NCBI GenBank assembly: GCA_003021655.1
Contig: PXRP01000002.1
Span: 1-57,096, forward strand
DNA: 57,096 nt
Reading direction: 5' to 3'
From: Halobacteriales archaeon QS_4_69_31
Lineage (GTDB): Archaea; Halobacteriota; Halobacteria; Halobacteriales; Haloarculaceae
Shown: piece by piece, positions 27,049-35,223 of the stretch
Layout: each line of letters opens with the position of its first letter
How positions within the stretch are numbered: position 1 is the first letter of the stretch
Made by a program: the position numbers and the translations under genes
The notes under the pieces: generated by a model
The model's input: the letters and a program-made list of their open reading frames with translations, nothing else
Told to the model about the DNA's origin: nothing
Database searches by the model: none

Positions 27049-27896
27049 ACGGCGTCTTCTTCCTCCGAGGCGATCGCCAGGGCCTTCAGACGGCGCTGGA
27101 GGTCGGCCGCGCGGTCGTCGGTCAGCCCGGGGATAGTCACGTCCGCGCCGCGTGACCCGGCGGTGTAGACGACCAGCGACGAGAGCCCGAGCAGTCGCTC
27201 GACGGGGCTGCGCCGCGTGTCGACGTGCTGGACGCGGACGTAGGGCACGATGGTCTGGACGCGCGTGACGACGCCGCGGGTCAGGTACAGCGAATCGTCG
27301 CGCACCTCGTAGCGCCAGGTCCGGTAGTAGCACAGGACCCACAGGAAAGCGAGACCGAGACAGACCACGACCACGCTGGCGAAGACCCCCGCGCGACCGC
27401 CCGGGACGAAGCCGAAGTCCACACCGACGCGGCGAGCGACCGGCGGGAGGACCCCCGCCAGGAGAGTCGCCACGACGACCGAACCGATGGTCGGACCGAC
27501 CAGCCACCGGACCCGGACGCGGCCGTCGAGTTCCCGGGAGACCCCGAGTTCCTCCTCGTCCAGGACGGCCGCCCCGGCTTCCGGTTCACCGGCCCTCGCC
27601 CCGGCATCGGGCTCGCCGGCGGTCGCACCGGCCTCAGTGTCGCCCGATACCGACTCCGCCCCGGTTTCGCCGGCGGTCCCCTCGGCGTCTCGGTCGGCCG
27701 ACGCTGACCCCGCCTCGCGGTGGTCGGCTGTCCCCCCGGCCTCGGGGTCGGCCGACACCGACCCGGTCTCGCTTGCGGTCCCGGGCCGCCCGCTCTCCGA
27801 CCGACCGCGCTCGCGCTCCTCGTCGACGGCGTCGGGAGGGCCAGACCCGCTCTCGGCGTCGGAGTGGCCGTCACCGTCGTCCTCGGGGTCGCTCAT
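27045..27896 (-). CDS. PH-domain (bPH2, YdbS-like) membrane protein with acidic repetitive N-terminus
   Basis: 283 residues. The last 160 residues hold two membrane helices (VGPTIGSVVVATLLAGVLPP and VFASVVVVCLGLAFLWVLCY) and a bPH2 domain (YEVRDDSLYLTRGVVTRVQT ... RVQHVDTRRSPVERLLGL). The first 110 residues are a low-complexity tail of Glu/Ala/Gly/Asp with imperfect repeats such as GATAGEPDAGARAGEPEAG. First gene of the two-gene operon with the YdbT-like protein. Confidence 0.75.
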   Translation of the reverse strand: MSDPEDDGDGHSDAESGSGPPDAVDEERERGRSESGRPGTASETGSVSADPEAGGTADHREAGSASADRDAEGTAGETGAESVSGDTEAGATAGEPDAGARAGEPEAGAAVLDEEELGVSRELDGRVRVRWLVGPTIGSVVVATLLAGVLPPVARRVGVDFGFVPGGRAGVFASVVVVCLGLAFLWVLCYYRTWRYEVRDDSLYLTRGVVTRVQTIVPYVRVQHVDTRRSPVERLLGLSSLVVYTAGSRGADVTIPGLTDDRAADLQRRLKALAIASEEEDAV

Positions 27897-27967
27897 CGTC
27901 GGGGTTCGGGCCGGCGGCCGTTTAGTGGTGTCGCCAGCGGCCCGGACGCATCGCGGCCCCCCGCCAG

Positions 27968-28942
27968 TCACTCGTGGCCCGACACCCTGACCGGTTCGTA
28001 GGGTTCTTCGAGCCACTCGACGTCAGAGTCAGACAGCGAGAGGTCCAGCGCCGCGACCGCCTGTTCGAGGTGTTCGACGCTCGTCGTGCCGACGATGGGC
28101 GCGTCGACCCACTCCCTGTCGAGGAGCCACGCGAGCGCGACCTGTGCCATCGTCGCGTCGTACTCCGCGGCGAGTTCCGCGACGCGCTCGTTTATCTCGC
28201 GACCCCCGGCCTCGAAGTAGGGGTGTTCCCGCGCGTGGTCGTCAGTCTCGCCGCGGGTGGTGGCGTCGTACTCCTCGTGGGGGCGGGTCAGGTAGCCCCG
28301 CGCCAGCGGGCTCCACGGGATGACCCCGACACCCTCCTGCTCGCAGAACGGGAGCATCTCGCGTTCCTCCTCGCGGTAGAGGAGGTTGTAGTGGTTCTGC
28401 ATCGTCGCGAACCGCTCTAGGCCCAGGCGATCGCTGGTCCGGAGCGCGTCCGCGAACTGGTAGGTCCACATCGACGACGCGCCGACGTGCCGGACCTGGC
28501 CGCGCCGGACCGCGTCGTCCAGGGCCCGCAGCGTCGTCTCGGCGGGCGTGTCGTAATCCCAGCGGTGGATCTGGTAGAGGTCGACGGTGTCCATCCCCAG
28601 GCGGTCCAGGGAGTTCGCGAGTTCCTGCTCGATGGCCTTCCGCGAGAGGCCCCCGGAGTTTGGGTCCTCCTCGTCCATCTGGAAATAGCCCTTGGTGGCG
28701 ACGACGCTCTCCTCGCGGCGCCCCTCCAGCGCGGTCCCGAGGACGCGTTCGGACTCGCCCCTCGAGTACATGTTCGCGGTGTCGAAGAAGTTGATCCCCA
28801 GGTCGATGGCCCGCTCGACGAGTTCGATGCCCTCCTCCTCGTCCAGGACCCACTCGCGCCAGTCGCTCGTGCCGAAACTCATACAGCCCAGGCAGATACG
28901 GCTCACCTCGATACCGGTCGAACCGAGTGTGGTGTACTCCAT
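27968..28942 (-). CDS. Aldo/keto reductase
   Basis: 324 residues. The tetrad is intact: Asp54 and Tyr59 in FFDTANMYSRGESE, Lys84 in VVATKGYF, His126 in YQIHRWDYDTP. Nucleotide-binding C-terminal motif APIVGTTSVEHLEQAVAAL. Similar to YajO/general stress AKRs; substrate unknown. It starts 92 bases downstream of the ABC permease stop on the same strand. Confidence 0.87.
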   Translation of the reverse strand: MEYTTLGSTGIEVSRICLGCMSFGTSDWREWVLDEEEGIELVERAIDLGINFFDTANMYSRGESERVLGTALEGRREESVVATKGYFQMDEEDPNSGGLSRKAIEQELANSLDRLGMDTVDLYQIHRWDYDTPAETTLRALDDAVRRGQVRHVGASSMWTYQFADALRTSDRLGLERFATMQNHYNLLYREEEREMLPFCEQEGVGVIPWSPLARGYLTRPHEEYDATTRGETDDHAREHPYFEAGGREINERVAELAAEYDATMAQVALAWLLDREWVDAPIVGTTSVEHLEQAVAALDLSLSDSDVEWLEEPYEPVRVSGHE

Positions 28943-29033
28943 GGCGGCCGTTGGCGGGCCGGCGTCAAAAACGTGGGCGAGGGGGCGAAGCTGGGGGGTT
29001 CTGCCCGTCGAAGGGCGTTTCGGCCCGACCGGG

Positions 29034-30131
29034 CTACAGCGATTCGGGGTCGGTCCGCCCGGCGAGACGGCGCGCGAGTGCGACGCCGACGACGGCCGCG
29101 ACGCCGTAGCCGGCGAGGTGGAGGTAGCTGCCAGTCGTCGCGCTGTCGACGGCGAGTTTGGCCACCGTCGTCGCGGGGTGCTCGGGGAGGGACACGAGCG
29201 TCCCGAACGCGAACAGCACGAGCACCGAGTACAGCAGCTGGGCCTGGCGGCGCCGGCCGGTCACGAGTCCCAGCACCAGGCCGAGAACGACCACCAGCGT
29301 CGCGAACGCGGTCACCAGCCCCAGCAACGCCGCGACGTTGGCCACTTCGATGCCGTTGAGACCGAGCAGGAGGAGCCACAGCCCGGCCTGCAGCGGCGCG
29401 ATCAGGACCATCCCGACGGCCTTGCCGTCGACGATGTCGACCAACGAGACCGGCGCGATGCGCAACAGTTCGAGGGTGCCACGCTCTATCTCCTCGGTGA
29501 GCGCGTCGACGGCCACCGACCCGCTGATGAACGGCGGCAGGAACAGCAACAGGGGGATCAACACCGTGTACGTGAACCCGAAGTAGGGGCTGGCCTCGAC
29601 CGTGCCCGGCAGCGGGATGGTCGAGCGGTCGAGGTTGTCGGCGCGCGCGACCCGCTCCTGGCGCTCGACGGCCTCTAAGAGCGTCCGGATCTTGTCGACG
29701 ATCAGCGTCGTCTGGATGCTCTCTTTGGGCGCGATCACCTCCGCGGCGATGCGCCCGCCCGAGTCGTCTGTGATAATTGCCGCGTGGAGGTTCCCGTCGC
29801 GGTAGGCCTCACGGACGGCCGCCTCGTCGCTGTAGACGACCAGCCGCAGGCGCTCCTGTTCGGCGGCGGCGCGCTGTATCTCGTCGGTGTACTCGCCGGA
29901 GACGCCGACGACGACCTCGCCCGCCGAGACCGACCCCGGGCTGTACAGCGAGGTGAGCCCGACCACCAGAAACGACGAGAACGCCGCGACGAACAGCTGG
30001 ATCAGGAGTGCGAGGACGATCGTCTTCTCGCGGCTCAGCGACGCCACGTCCCGGCGGGCGACCGTGACACGGGGGTCGCTGAACCACCCGCCCGACTCCT
30101 CGCCGTCCGGGGAGGCGTACTCGTCAGACAT
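29034..30131 (-). CDS. ABC-2 type transporter permease (NatB-like)
   Basis: 365 residues. One N-terminal helix (TIVLALLIQLFVAAFSSFLV), a large extracellular domain of about 140 residues, then five helices including FTYTVLIPLLLFLPPFISGS, the NatB/ABC-2 layout. It overlaps the permease-PrsW gene upstream by eight bases and belongs to the three-gene operon with the ATPase at 32123-33007. Confidence 0.78.
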   Translation of the reverse strand: MSDEYASPDGEESGGWFSDPRVTVARRDVASLSREKTIVLALLIQLFVAAFSSFLVVGLTSLYSPGSVSAGEVVVGVSGEYTDEIQRAAAEQERLRLVVYSDEAAVREAYRDGNLHAAIITDDSGGRIAAEVIAPKESIQTTLIVDKIRTLLEAVERQERVARADNLDRSTIPLPGTVEASPYFGFTYTVLIPLLLFLPPFISGSVAVDALTEEIERGTLELLRIAPVSLVDIVDGKAVGMVLIAPLQAGLWLLLLGLNGIEVANVAALLGLVTAFATLVVVLGLVLGLVTGRRRQAQLLYSVLVLFAFGTLVSLPEHPATTVAKLAVDSATTGSYLHLAGYGVAAVVGVALARRLAGRTDPESL

Positions 30132-32118
30132 AGACCGACACCACCGCGAGGTTGTACGCGAGGTGGACGACGACCGCCGTACAGAGCGCGACCGCGTAGG
30201 CCCGCCGGCCGCGGCGCGCGCCGACGGCCGATATGGAAGCGGTGACGACGTGCAACGCGAGCGGCGCGAGCAACAGCCCCGCGACGACCAGCCAGAGCGG
30301 GAGGCCGGTGTTCAGCGCCGCCTGGCTCGACAGCCCGGCGCGGCCGGCGGGCAACTCCGGCAGGTCCACCAGCTGGGCGACCAGCGCGAGTTTCTCCCCG
30401 ACGAAGAAGCCGAGACCGCTGAACGCCCCCAGGAGAAGCGCCGTCCGCAGGCGGTCGTCGAAGCGCGCGTGGACGTAGCCGGCGTAGACGTGGAGGCTCT
30501 TTGCGACCTCCTCGATTATCGCCACCGCGACCAGAATGAAGGGGATCGACGCCTCGCCGAGCGCGAACAGCAGGGCGATGACGAGCAACTCCGCGACCAG
30601 CACGAACGGCAACAGGACGGCGCTGAGCAGGCCGACGCTTCGCTTGCCCTTGATCCGGCCGGCGAGCGCGTCCAGCACCTTCAGCGGGATCGGCCGCTGG
30701 GTGAACATGTCCTCCTCGCGGTAGAGCCCCGCCCCGAGCCCGAACAGCACGAGCGCGGTCAGCGTCGGCGGCAGCGTCGAGAACGCGAACTGGCCGGCGC
30801 CGACCGCCTGCCCCTGGAGGTCCCTGACGACCAGCGTCAGCGGCGAGATGAGCGCGATGGGCGTCACGTCGGTGAAGATGGCCGGCACGAACGCGTAGGA
30901 GGTCAGCGAGACGGTGATCGTGACGGTGACGAATGTCAGTTCCTTGAACGACCGGGCGAACATCGCGCCGAGAAAGGTCGCCGACAGGAAGAGCCCCGCG
31001 ATCGGGACGACCGCGAGCACGGAGACGTGTGACCCACCGAGGGCGATGGTGATGAGCGTCGCCGCGCCGAGGGCAGCCCCGAAGTACGGGAGCGTCTTCC
31101 CGACGATGATGTCGCCCCGCGACACCGGCGCCACCAGCAGGAGTTCGCCCCGGCGGTTGATCCGCTCGCTCAGCACCGTCGAGCCGTAGGCCTGGATGAT
31201 GAAGTTCAGCGGGAGGACGAACACGAACGCGAGCACGAGCGACCGGAACGGGAACGGCGGCGAGATAGCCGACGGCGCCCCGGAGACTGAGCCGCCGGTC
31301 AGCCGGGCGGTGAAACTCGACCCCCCGACGTTCTCGCTGTCCGCGTCACCGGGCGGTTCGGGGGTGCCACTCGCCCCGTCGCCGCCCGTGCCGTCGCCGC
31401 TGGTGCCGTCACCGTCGCCGCCCGTGCCGTCGCTGCTCCCACTTCCGTCGCCGCTGCCGTCACCGTCGCCGCCCGTGCCGTCGCTGCTCCCACTTCCGTC
31501 GCCGCCGCCGTCCCCGTCGCCGCCCCCGTCACCGGCGCCGCCTCCGTCGCTCCCGTCCCCGTCCCCGTCGCCACCGCTGCCCTCGCCGTCCCCCTGGCTC
31601 GTGTCGATGGTCGTGCGTCCCTGGGGGGCGACGACCTGAACTGCGTCCTGCTCGACGTAGGTGAGGTTGACGACGACCGGGTAGGCGGCCGTCTGGTTGT
31701 CCTCGGCGCGCATCAGCCGGTCGTTGTAGGAATCGACCGTCGACCTGAGTTCAGCCACGGCTGCCCGTCCCTTCTGGGTCCGGGCATACTCCCTGACCTG
31801 GGTGCCCCTGACGAGGACCTCCTGCTGGTCGGCCCGGACCGCGGCGGAACTGGGCTCCTGGATCCGGAAGGTCGAGTCAAAGAAAGTCGGTTCGTAGTAT
31901 GGGTCCTCCTCGGTGACGCCGACGCGGTAGATGCCCTTGTCGAGCGCGACCCCGTGGCTGACGGCGAGTGGTGCGAGCGCCCCGAGGCCGACCAGCGCGA
32001 GCGACGCGATAGCGAGGGTCCGGCGGTCGACGCCGCCGGCGTTTTTGGTCACTTCCCAGTAGGCGATCCGGGTCGCGTTCCGTGCACGCGTCCGGAGCCA
32101 CTCGCCCGCGCCGCCCAT
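30124..32118 (-). CDS. ABC-2 permease fused to PrsW-like intramembrane protease domain
   Basis: 664 residues. Residues 1-500 are an ABC-2 permease: first helix TLAIASLALVGLGALAPLAV, an extracellular domain, then six helices from about 290. A Gly/Asp/Ser tract occupies about 176-257 in that external domain. Residues 515-664 carry PrsW hallmarks: EE-x2-K in IIEEVAKSLHVY (Glu536-Glu537, Lys540), GLGFFVGE (to Glu575), His623 in LALHVVTASISAVG and His652 in VVVHLAYNL. PrsW is a glutamate-type membrane protease that cleaves signalling proteins. The fusion suggests proteolysis coupled to export. Sits between ATPase and second permease in one operon. Confidence 0.75.
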   Translation of the reverse strand: MGGAGEWLRTRARNATRIAYWEVTKNAGGVDRRTLAIASLALVGLGALAPLAVSHGVALDKGIYRVGVTEEDPYYEPTFFDSTFRIQEPSSAAVRADQQEVLVRGTQVREYARTQKGRAAVAELRSTVDSYNDRLMRAEDNQTAAYPVVVNLTYVEQDAVQVVAPQGRTTIDTSQGDGEGSGGDGDGDGSDGGGAGDGGGDGDGGGDGSGSSDGTGGDGDGSGDGSGSSDGTGGDGDGTSGDGTGGDGASGTPEPPGDADSENVGGSSFTARLTGGSVSGAPSAISPPFPFRSLVLAFVFVLPLNFIIQAYGSTVLSERINRRGELLLVAPVSRGDIIVGKTLPYFGAALGAATLITIALGGSHVSVLAVVPIAGLFLSATFLGAMFARSFKELTFVTVTITVSLTSYAFVPAIFTDVTPIALISPLTLVVRDLQGQAVGAGQFAFSTLPPTLTALVLFGLGAGLYREEDMFTQRPIPLKVLDALAGRIKGKRSVGLLSAVLLPFVLVAELLVIALLFALGEASIPFILVAVAIIEEVAKSLHVYAGYVHARFDDRLRTALLLGAFSGLGFFVGEKLALVAQLVDLPELPAGRAGLSSQAALNTGLPLWLVVAGLLLAPLALHVVTASISAVGARRGRRAYAVALCTAVVVHLAYNLAVVSVYV

Positions 32119-32122
32119 CCGT

Positions 32123-33007
32123 TCACCGCCCCCCCGACGGGGACTGTGACTCGGCGACGTTCAGGAACACCTCTTCGAGGCTGGACTCGTCGGTCCGGAT
32201 GTCCACCACCTCGCCGCCGGCCGCCTGTGCCGCCTCGCGCGTCTCGTCGACGGCGTCCATGCTCTCGACGACGCGGTGGTACCGGCCGTTCTCCCGGGCG
32301 CTGTCTGGCACCTCGACGGTGGTGTAGACGTGATACTTCGTCTCGCCGTGGGCCGCCCGCAGTTCGCCGAGGTCACCCTTGGCCACGACCGCGCCCTCGT
32401 TCATGATGGCGACCCGGTCACAGATGCTCTCGACGTGATAGAGGTTGTGGGCGCTGAAGACGATGGTCTTGCCCTGCTCGCCGAGTTCGCGCGTGAACTC
32501 GATGATGTAGTTCGTGGTCAGCGGGTCCAGTCCGCTCCCGGGTTCGTCGTAGACGAGCACCTCGGGGTCGTTGATCAGCGAGCGGGCGATGGCCACCTTG
32601 CGTTTCATCCCCTTGGACATGTCCCCGAGCGGGCGCTCGCGGTGCTCCAGGTCGAGCCTGTCGAGCGTGTCGTGGATCCGCCGGTCCGCGACACCGCCCG
32701 GCACGTCGTAGAGGTCCGCGAAGAAGTTCAGATACGACAGCGGCGTCATCTCCTCGTAGAGGGGCGACTCCTCGGGCAGGAACCCGAGCACTTTGCGCAT
32801 CTCGGTCTCGCCGGCCCCGTAGCCCGCGACCGACACCTCGCCGGCTGTCGGCTCGACCAGCCCCGCGACCATCTTCAGCGTCGTGGTCTTGCCCGCCCCG
32901 TTGGGGCCGATGATCCCGAACACCTCCCCCTCGCTCACCTCGAACGTGCTCCCCTCGACGGCCACGAAGTCCCCGTATTCCTTGCGCAGGTTTCGGGCGG
33001 CGATCAT
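32123..33007 (-). CDS. ABC transporter ATP-binding protein (NatA-like)
   Basis: 294 residues. Walker A GPNGAGKT (34-41), signature MSKGMKRK (130-137, a variant of LSGGQ typical of NatA-type proteins), Walker B VLVYDEP (150-156). A C-terminal extension of about 90 residues (KYHVYTTVEVPDSARENGRY ...) is common in ABC-2 ATPases. First gene of the operon with the two permeases; its stop is 4 bases before the next ATG. Confidence 0.87.
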   Translation of the reverse strand: MIAARNLRKEYGDFVAVEGSTFEVSEGEVFGIIGPNGAGKTTTLKMVAGLVEPTAGEVSVAGYGAGETEMRKVLGFLPEESPLYEEMTPLSYLNFFADLYDVPGGVADRRIHDTLDRLDLEHRERPLGDMSKGMKRKVAIARSLINDPEVLVYDEPGSGLDPLTTNYIIEFTRELGEQGKTIVFSAHNLYHVESICDRVAIMNEGAVVAKGDLGELRAAHGETKYHVYTTVEVPDSARENGRYHRVVESMDAVDETREAAQAAGGEVVDIRTDESSLEEVFLNVAESQSPSGGR

Positions 33008-33033
33008 TCGGCTCGTGCTTGCGGTCGGGGGAT

Positions 33034-33041
33034 TGTATATG
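33034..33041 (-). promoter_or_regulatory. TATA box of the NatA-like operon
   Basis: On the minus strand CATATACA lies about 30 bases upstream of the ATG at 33007. Confidence 0.55.
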
Positions 33042-33201
33042 TTCGTCCCTCGTTATCGATCACGAGATCCGACGGTTCCGAGCGCGGGCGGCGCGGGCAC
33101 TGTCTGTCGCGCGCGCCCACTCGCCCGGGTCCGGACCGAGCCCTACCGTCTTCGTGACCGGAGCCCAATTGTCTTTGCAACTGGAGCCCCACTGTCCTGG
33201 T

Positions 33202-33627
33202 ATGAGCGGCCTGCCGCGGGTCGAGCGCACGCCGGACGGCCGGCGACTGGTCGTCGCACGCACCATCGCCACGGACCGCGAGACGGTGTGGTCGGTGCTG
33301 ACCGACACGGCTCAGTGGCCAGAGTGGGGCCCAAGCGTCACCGCCGTCCGGTGTGGCGACCGGACGATAGCGGCCGGGACCACCGGCGAGGTCCAGGTGC
33401 TCGGCGGCCCGTGGGTCCCCTTCGAGGTGACGACCTGCCGGGACTACCGGTGGACGTGGCGCGTGGCGCGGGTCCCGGCGACCGGCCACTTCGTCGAACC
33501 GGCCGACGAGGGGGTGAGGGTCGGCTTCGAAATCCCGCTTCTCGCCGGCGGCTACGCACCCGTCTGTGAGATGGCCCTCCGGCGTATCGAGCGTCTCGTC
33601 GGGGCGGCCCCTGCCGGGGACGGCTAG
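33202..33627 (+). CDS. SRPBCC (START/polyketide-cyclase-like) family protein
   Basis: 141 residues. Typical start of the fold (VVARTIATDRETVWSVLTDT then QWPEWGPSVTAVRC) and the end helix CEMALRRIERLVGAA. Members bind hydrophobic ligands. Cytoplasmic. The stop codon sits in the first copy of a 32-base repeat that recurs downstream. Immediately upstream, a GGAGCCC-containing duplication precedes the start. Confidence 0.78.
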   Translation: MSGLPRVERTPDGRRLVVARTIATDRETVWSVLTDTAQWPEWGPSVTAVRCGDRTIAAGTTGEVQVLGGPWVPFEVTTCRDYRWTWRVARVPATGHFVEPADEGVRVGFEIPLLAGGYAPVCEMALRRIERLVGAAPAGDG

Positions 33628-33678
33628 GCTCCACGCCGACGGCGAGGGCCCCTGTCGAGGACGGCCAGGCTCCAGGCC
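33606..33678 (+). repeat. 32-base degenerate duplication across the SRPBCC stop codon
   Basis: Copies at 33606-33637 and 33647-33678 share about 27 of 32 positions. Copy one encodes the final AAPAGDG and the TAG stop; in copy two the same triplet reads CAG. Confidence 0.7.
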
Positions 33679-33796
33679 CCCGAACGGAGAACGCCTTCGC
33701 CGAGTCGGGCACCCGTCGCGTGGGTGGTCGGGTCGTGGCTGACCGACGGCGTAGCCGGTGCTGGTAGGCGAGCGCAACCGGGGAGGAAAGACCGCG

Positions 33797-34039
33797 TTAC
33801 CGCGTCGATTTCTCGAGTCGTACTTCGCTTACTTTGTGGATGTCCTCGCCCATCCCTTCGCCGTCGCAGCCGTCGGTGGGGCATCGATAATGCCAGCCGT
33901 CCTCCGTTGCCGTCCGTTCGGCGAAACGCTCGCCACACTCGTCACAGAACAGCTGTCCGTCTGAGCAGTTGTCGCGGTGGAGTTCGAGTTCGAGTTCCGT
34001 GCCGAATGTGCGCTTGCAGTTGCGACAGACGTGAGGCAT
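33797..34039 (-). CDS. Small zinc-finger protein (C2H2-like plus CxxC)
   Basis: 80 residues. Starts MPHVCRNCKRTFGTELELEL with C-x2-C ... H-x4-C (C2H2/C2HC finger), then FCDECG and later CPTDGC, giving a second four-cysteine site. Such micro-proteins are frequent in haloarchaea and some affect biofilm or swarming; the role here is unknown. It has a strong TATA box upstream. Confidence 0.75.
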   Translation of the reverse strand: MPHVCRNCKRTFGTELELELHRDNCSDGQLFCDECGERFAERTATEDGWHYRCPTDGCDGEGMGEDIHKVSEVRLEKSTR

Positions 34040-34060
34040 AATCGACGGTTCGTCGTTATC

Positions 34061-34069
34061 ACTTATATG
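34061..34069 (-). promoter_or_regulatory. TATA box of the zinc-finger gene
   Basis: Minus-strand CATATAAGT, about 26 bases upstream of the ATG at 34039, a near-consensus box. Confidence 0.6.
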
Positions 34070-34123
34070 TACACCGGAACGTTCACGCCGCCGGTTTCGT
34101 GCTCGAAAACGGCGAGTCGCCGG

Positions 34124-34405
34124 TCACACAGTCATCCTGACCAGGACCCGTCGGAGGGTCTCTGACAGCGTCTGGACCACCGGCAGGACGTGGGGTCCGT
34201 AGTGAAACAGTACCTGTTGGGCGAGGGCGACGAACGCGAGGCCGAGTCCGCCCGCGGCCCCGACCGCCACCGCGAACGCACGGTTGACTGCGTCAGTCAG
34301 CGCAGCAGCGAGTACCCCGAGGACGGGACCGGACGCGAGCGTCACCGCCACGATGACGGCCACGGAGAGGCGGGCGGCAGTTCCGGCGCGGTCGGGTTCG
34401 GTCAT
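34124..34405 (-). CDS. Small two-helix membrane protein
   Basis: 93 residues from the ATG at 34405. Two hydrophobic segments (LSVAVIVAVTLASGPVLGVL and FAVAVGAAGGLGLAFVALAQ) with a short polar C-terminus. No family recognised. It follows the SBDS gene by 51 bases on the same strand and may be co-transcribed. Confidence 0.6.
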   Translation of the reverse strand: MTEPDRAGTAARLSVAVIVAVTLASGPVLGVLAAALTDAVNRAFAVAVGAAGGLGLAFVALAQQVLFHYGPHVLPVVQTLSETLRRVLVRMTV

Positions 34406-34456
34406 TGGTCTGGCGGGTGGGTCCACAGGCGACCGGCCACGGCGGGCCGGCGACGG

Positions 34457-35182
34457 TTACCGCGTATTGAGGTCGTCCTCGTCCTTGATAATTCGGGTCT
34501 CGGCCTCGCCGCTGGAGACCTCGTTGACGAGGTCGTAGAAGTCGTTTTGCATCCCGGCGGGGAACTCGACAACGCCGACCCAGGAGCCGTCGGGTTGCCA
34601 CTCCTCGCGTTCGAGTTCGCCGAACTCCCGGACCTGTGCCTGGCCGCTGCCGGCGTAGTCGGCGGGCAACTGGACCGCGACCGTCACGGTGTCGAAACGG
34701 ATGGGGATGACCGGCCTGAGCGCCTCGAGGGCGTCGTCGACCTGCGATTCGACGGGTTCCATCGGGTCGACGGTGAAGCCGGCCTCCTCCAGGGCCGACT
34801 CAATGCGCTCGGGCGGGTGCGGGGCGTCGTCCATCTGGGGGTTGACGGCGTTGCGCGTGATCCGGTTGACGAGGTTCTTGCGCTTCTGTTCCTGCATCTC
34901 GCGGCGCTGGTCGGCCGTGATCTGGATCTCCCCCTGTTTGATAACCTCGGGGATGACCGCCAGCGGGTCGGTGGTCCCGAAGACATCTTCGAGGGCGTTC
35001 TCGGGCGGGCGGTCGCCGCGGTCGGCGTTTTCGAAAACGTCCTCGGCGGCGATCACGTCCTCGAGGTCGCCCTCGAACTCCCCGCGTTTGATCGCCAGGG
35101 CTGCGTCCGGGTCAACGAGCACCTCGAAGCGCTGGCCGTGGGACTCCAGTCGCGCCGTCACAGCGTCGTCGAGCGAAATCAT
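34457..35182 (-). CDS. Ribosome maturation protein SBDS
   Basis: 241 residues from the ATG at 35182. N-terminal FYSH domain (RFEVLVDPDAALAIKRGEFE), the middle helical domain (ITADQRREMQEQKRKNLVNR, IIRNAV-type motif as ITRNAVNPQ, PHPPERIESALEEAG) and a C-terminal ferredoxin-like domain. SBDS, with EF-2-type GTPases, releases the anti-association factor aIF6 from the large ribosomal subunit. Downstream of psmA with its own TATA-like element, the conserved archaeal psmA-SBDS order. Confidence 0.92.
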   Translation of the reverse strand: MISLDDAVTARLESHGQRFEVLVDPDAALAIKRGEFEGDLEDVIAAEDVFENADRGDRPPENALEDVFGTTDPLAVIPEVIKQGEIQITADQRREMQEQKRKNLVNRITRNAVNPQMDDAPHPPERIESALEEAGFTVDPMEPVESQVDDALEALRPVIPIRFDTVTVAVQLPADYAGSGQAQVREFGELEREEWQPDGSWVGVVEFPAGMQNDFYDLVNEVSSGEAETRIIKDEDDLNTR

Positions 35183-35204
35183 ACCCGGGGATAACGCCGG
35201 GTGG

Positions 35205-35212
35205 AATAAAAG
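35205..35212 (-). promoter_or_regulatory. TATA-like box of the SBDS gene
   Basis: Minus-strand CTTTTATT, 26 bases upstream of the ATG at 35182, in the short gap after psmA. Confidence 0.5.
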
Positions 35213-35223
35213 GTGTTCCCCGA

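Noticed and set aside
33100..33200. Duplicated GGAGCCC-containing sequence before the SRPBCC start as a regulatory repeat
   Set aside because: The two copies (around 33161 and 33183) share only short stretches and lack symmetry; it may be another slippage product but gives no evidence of a binding site.
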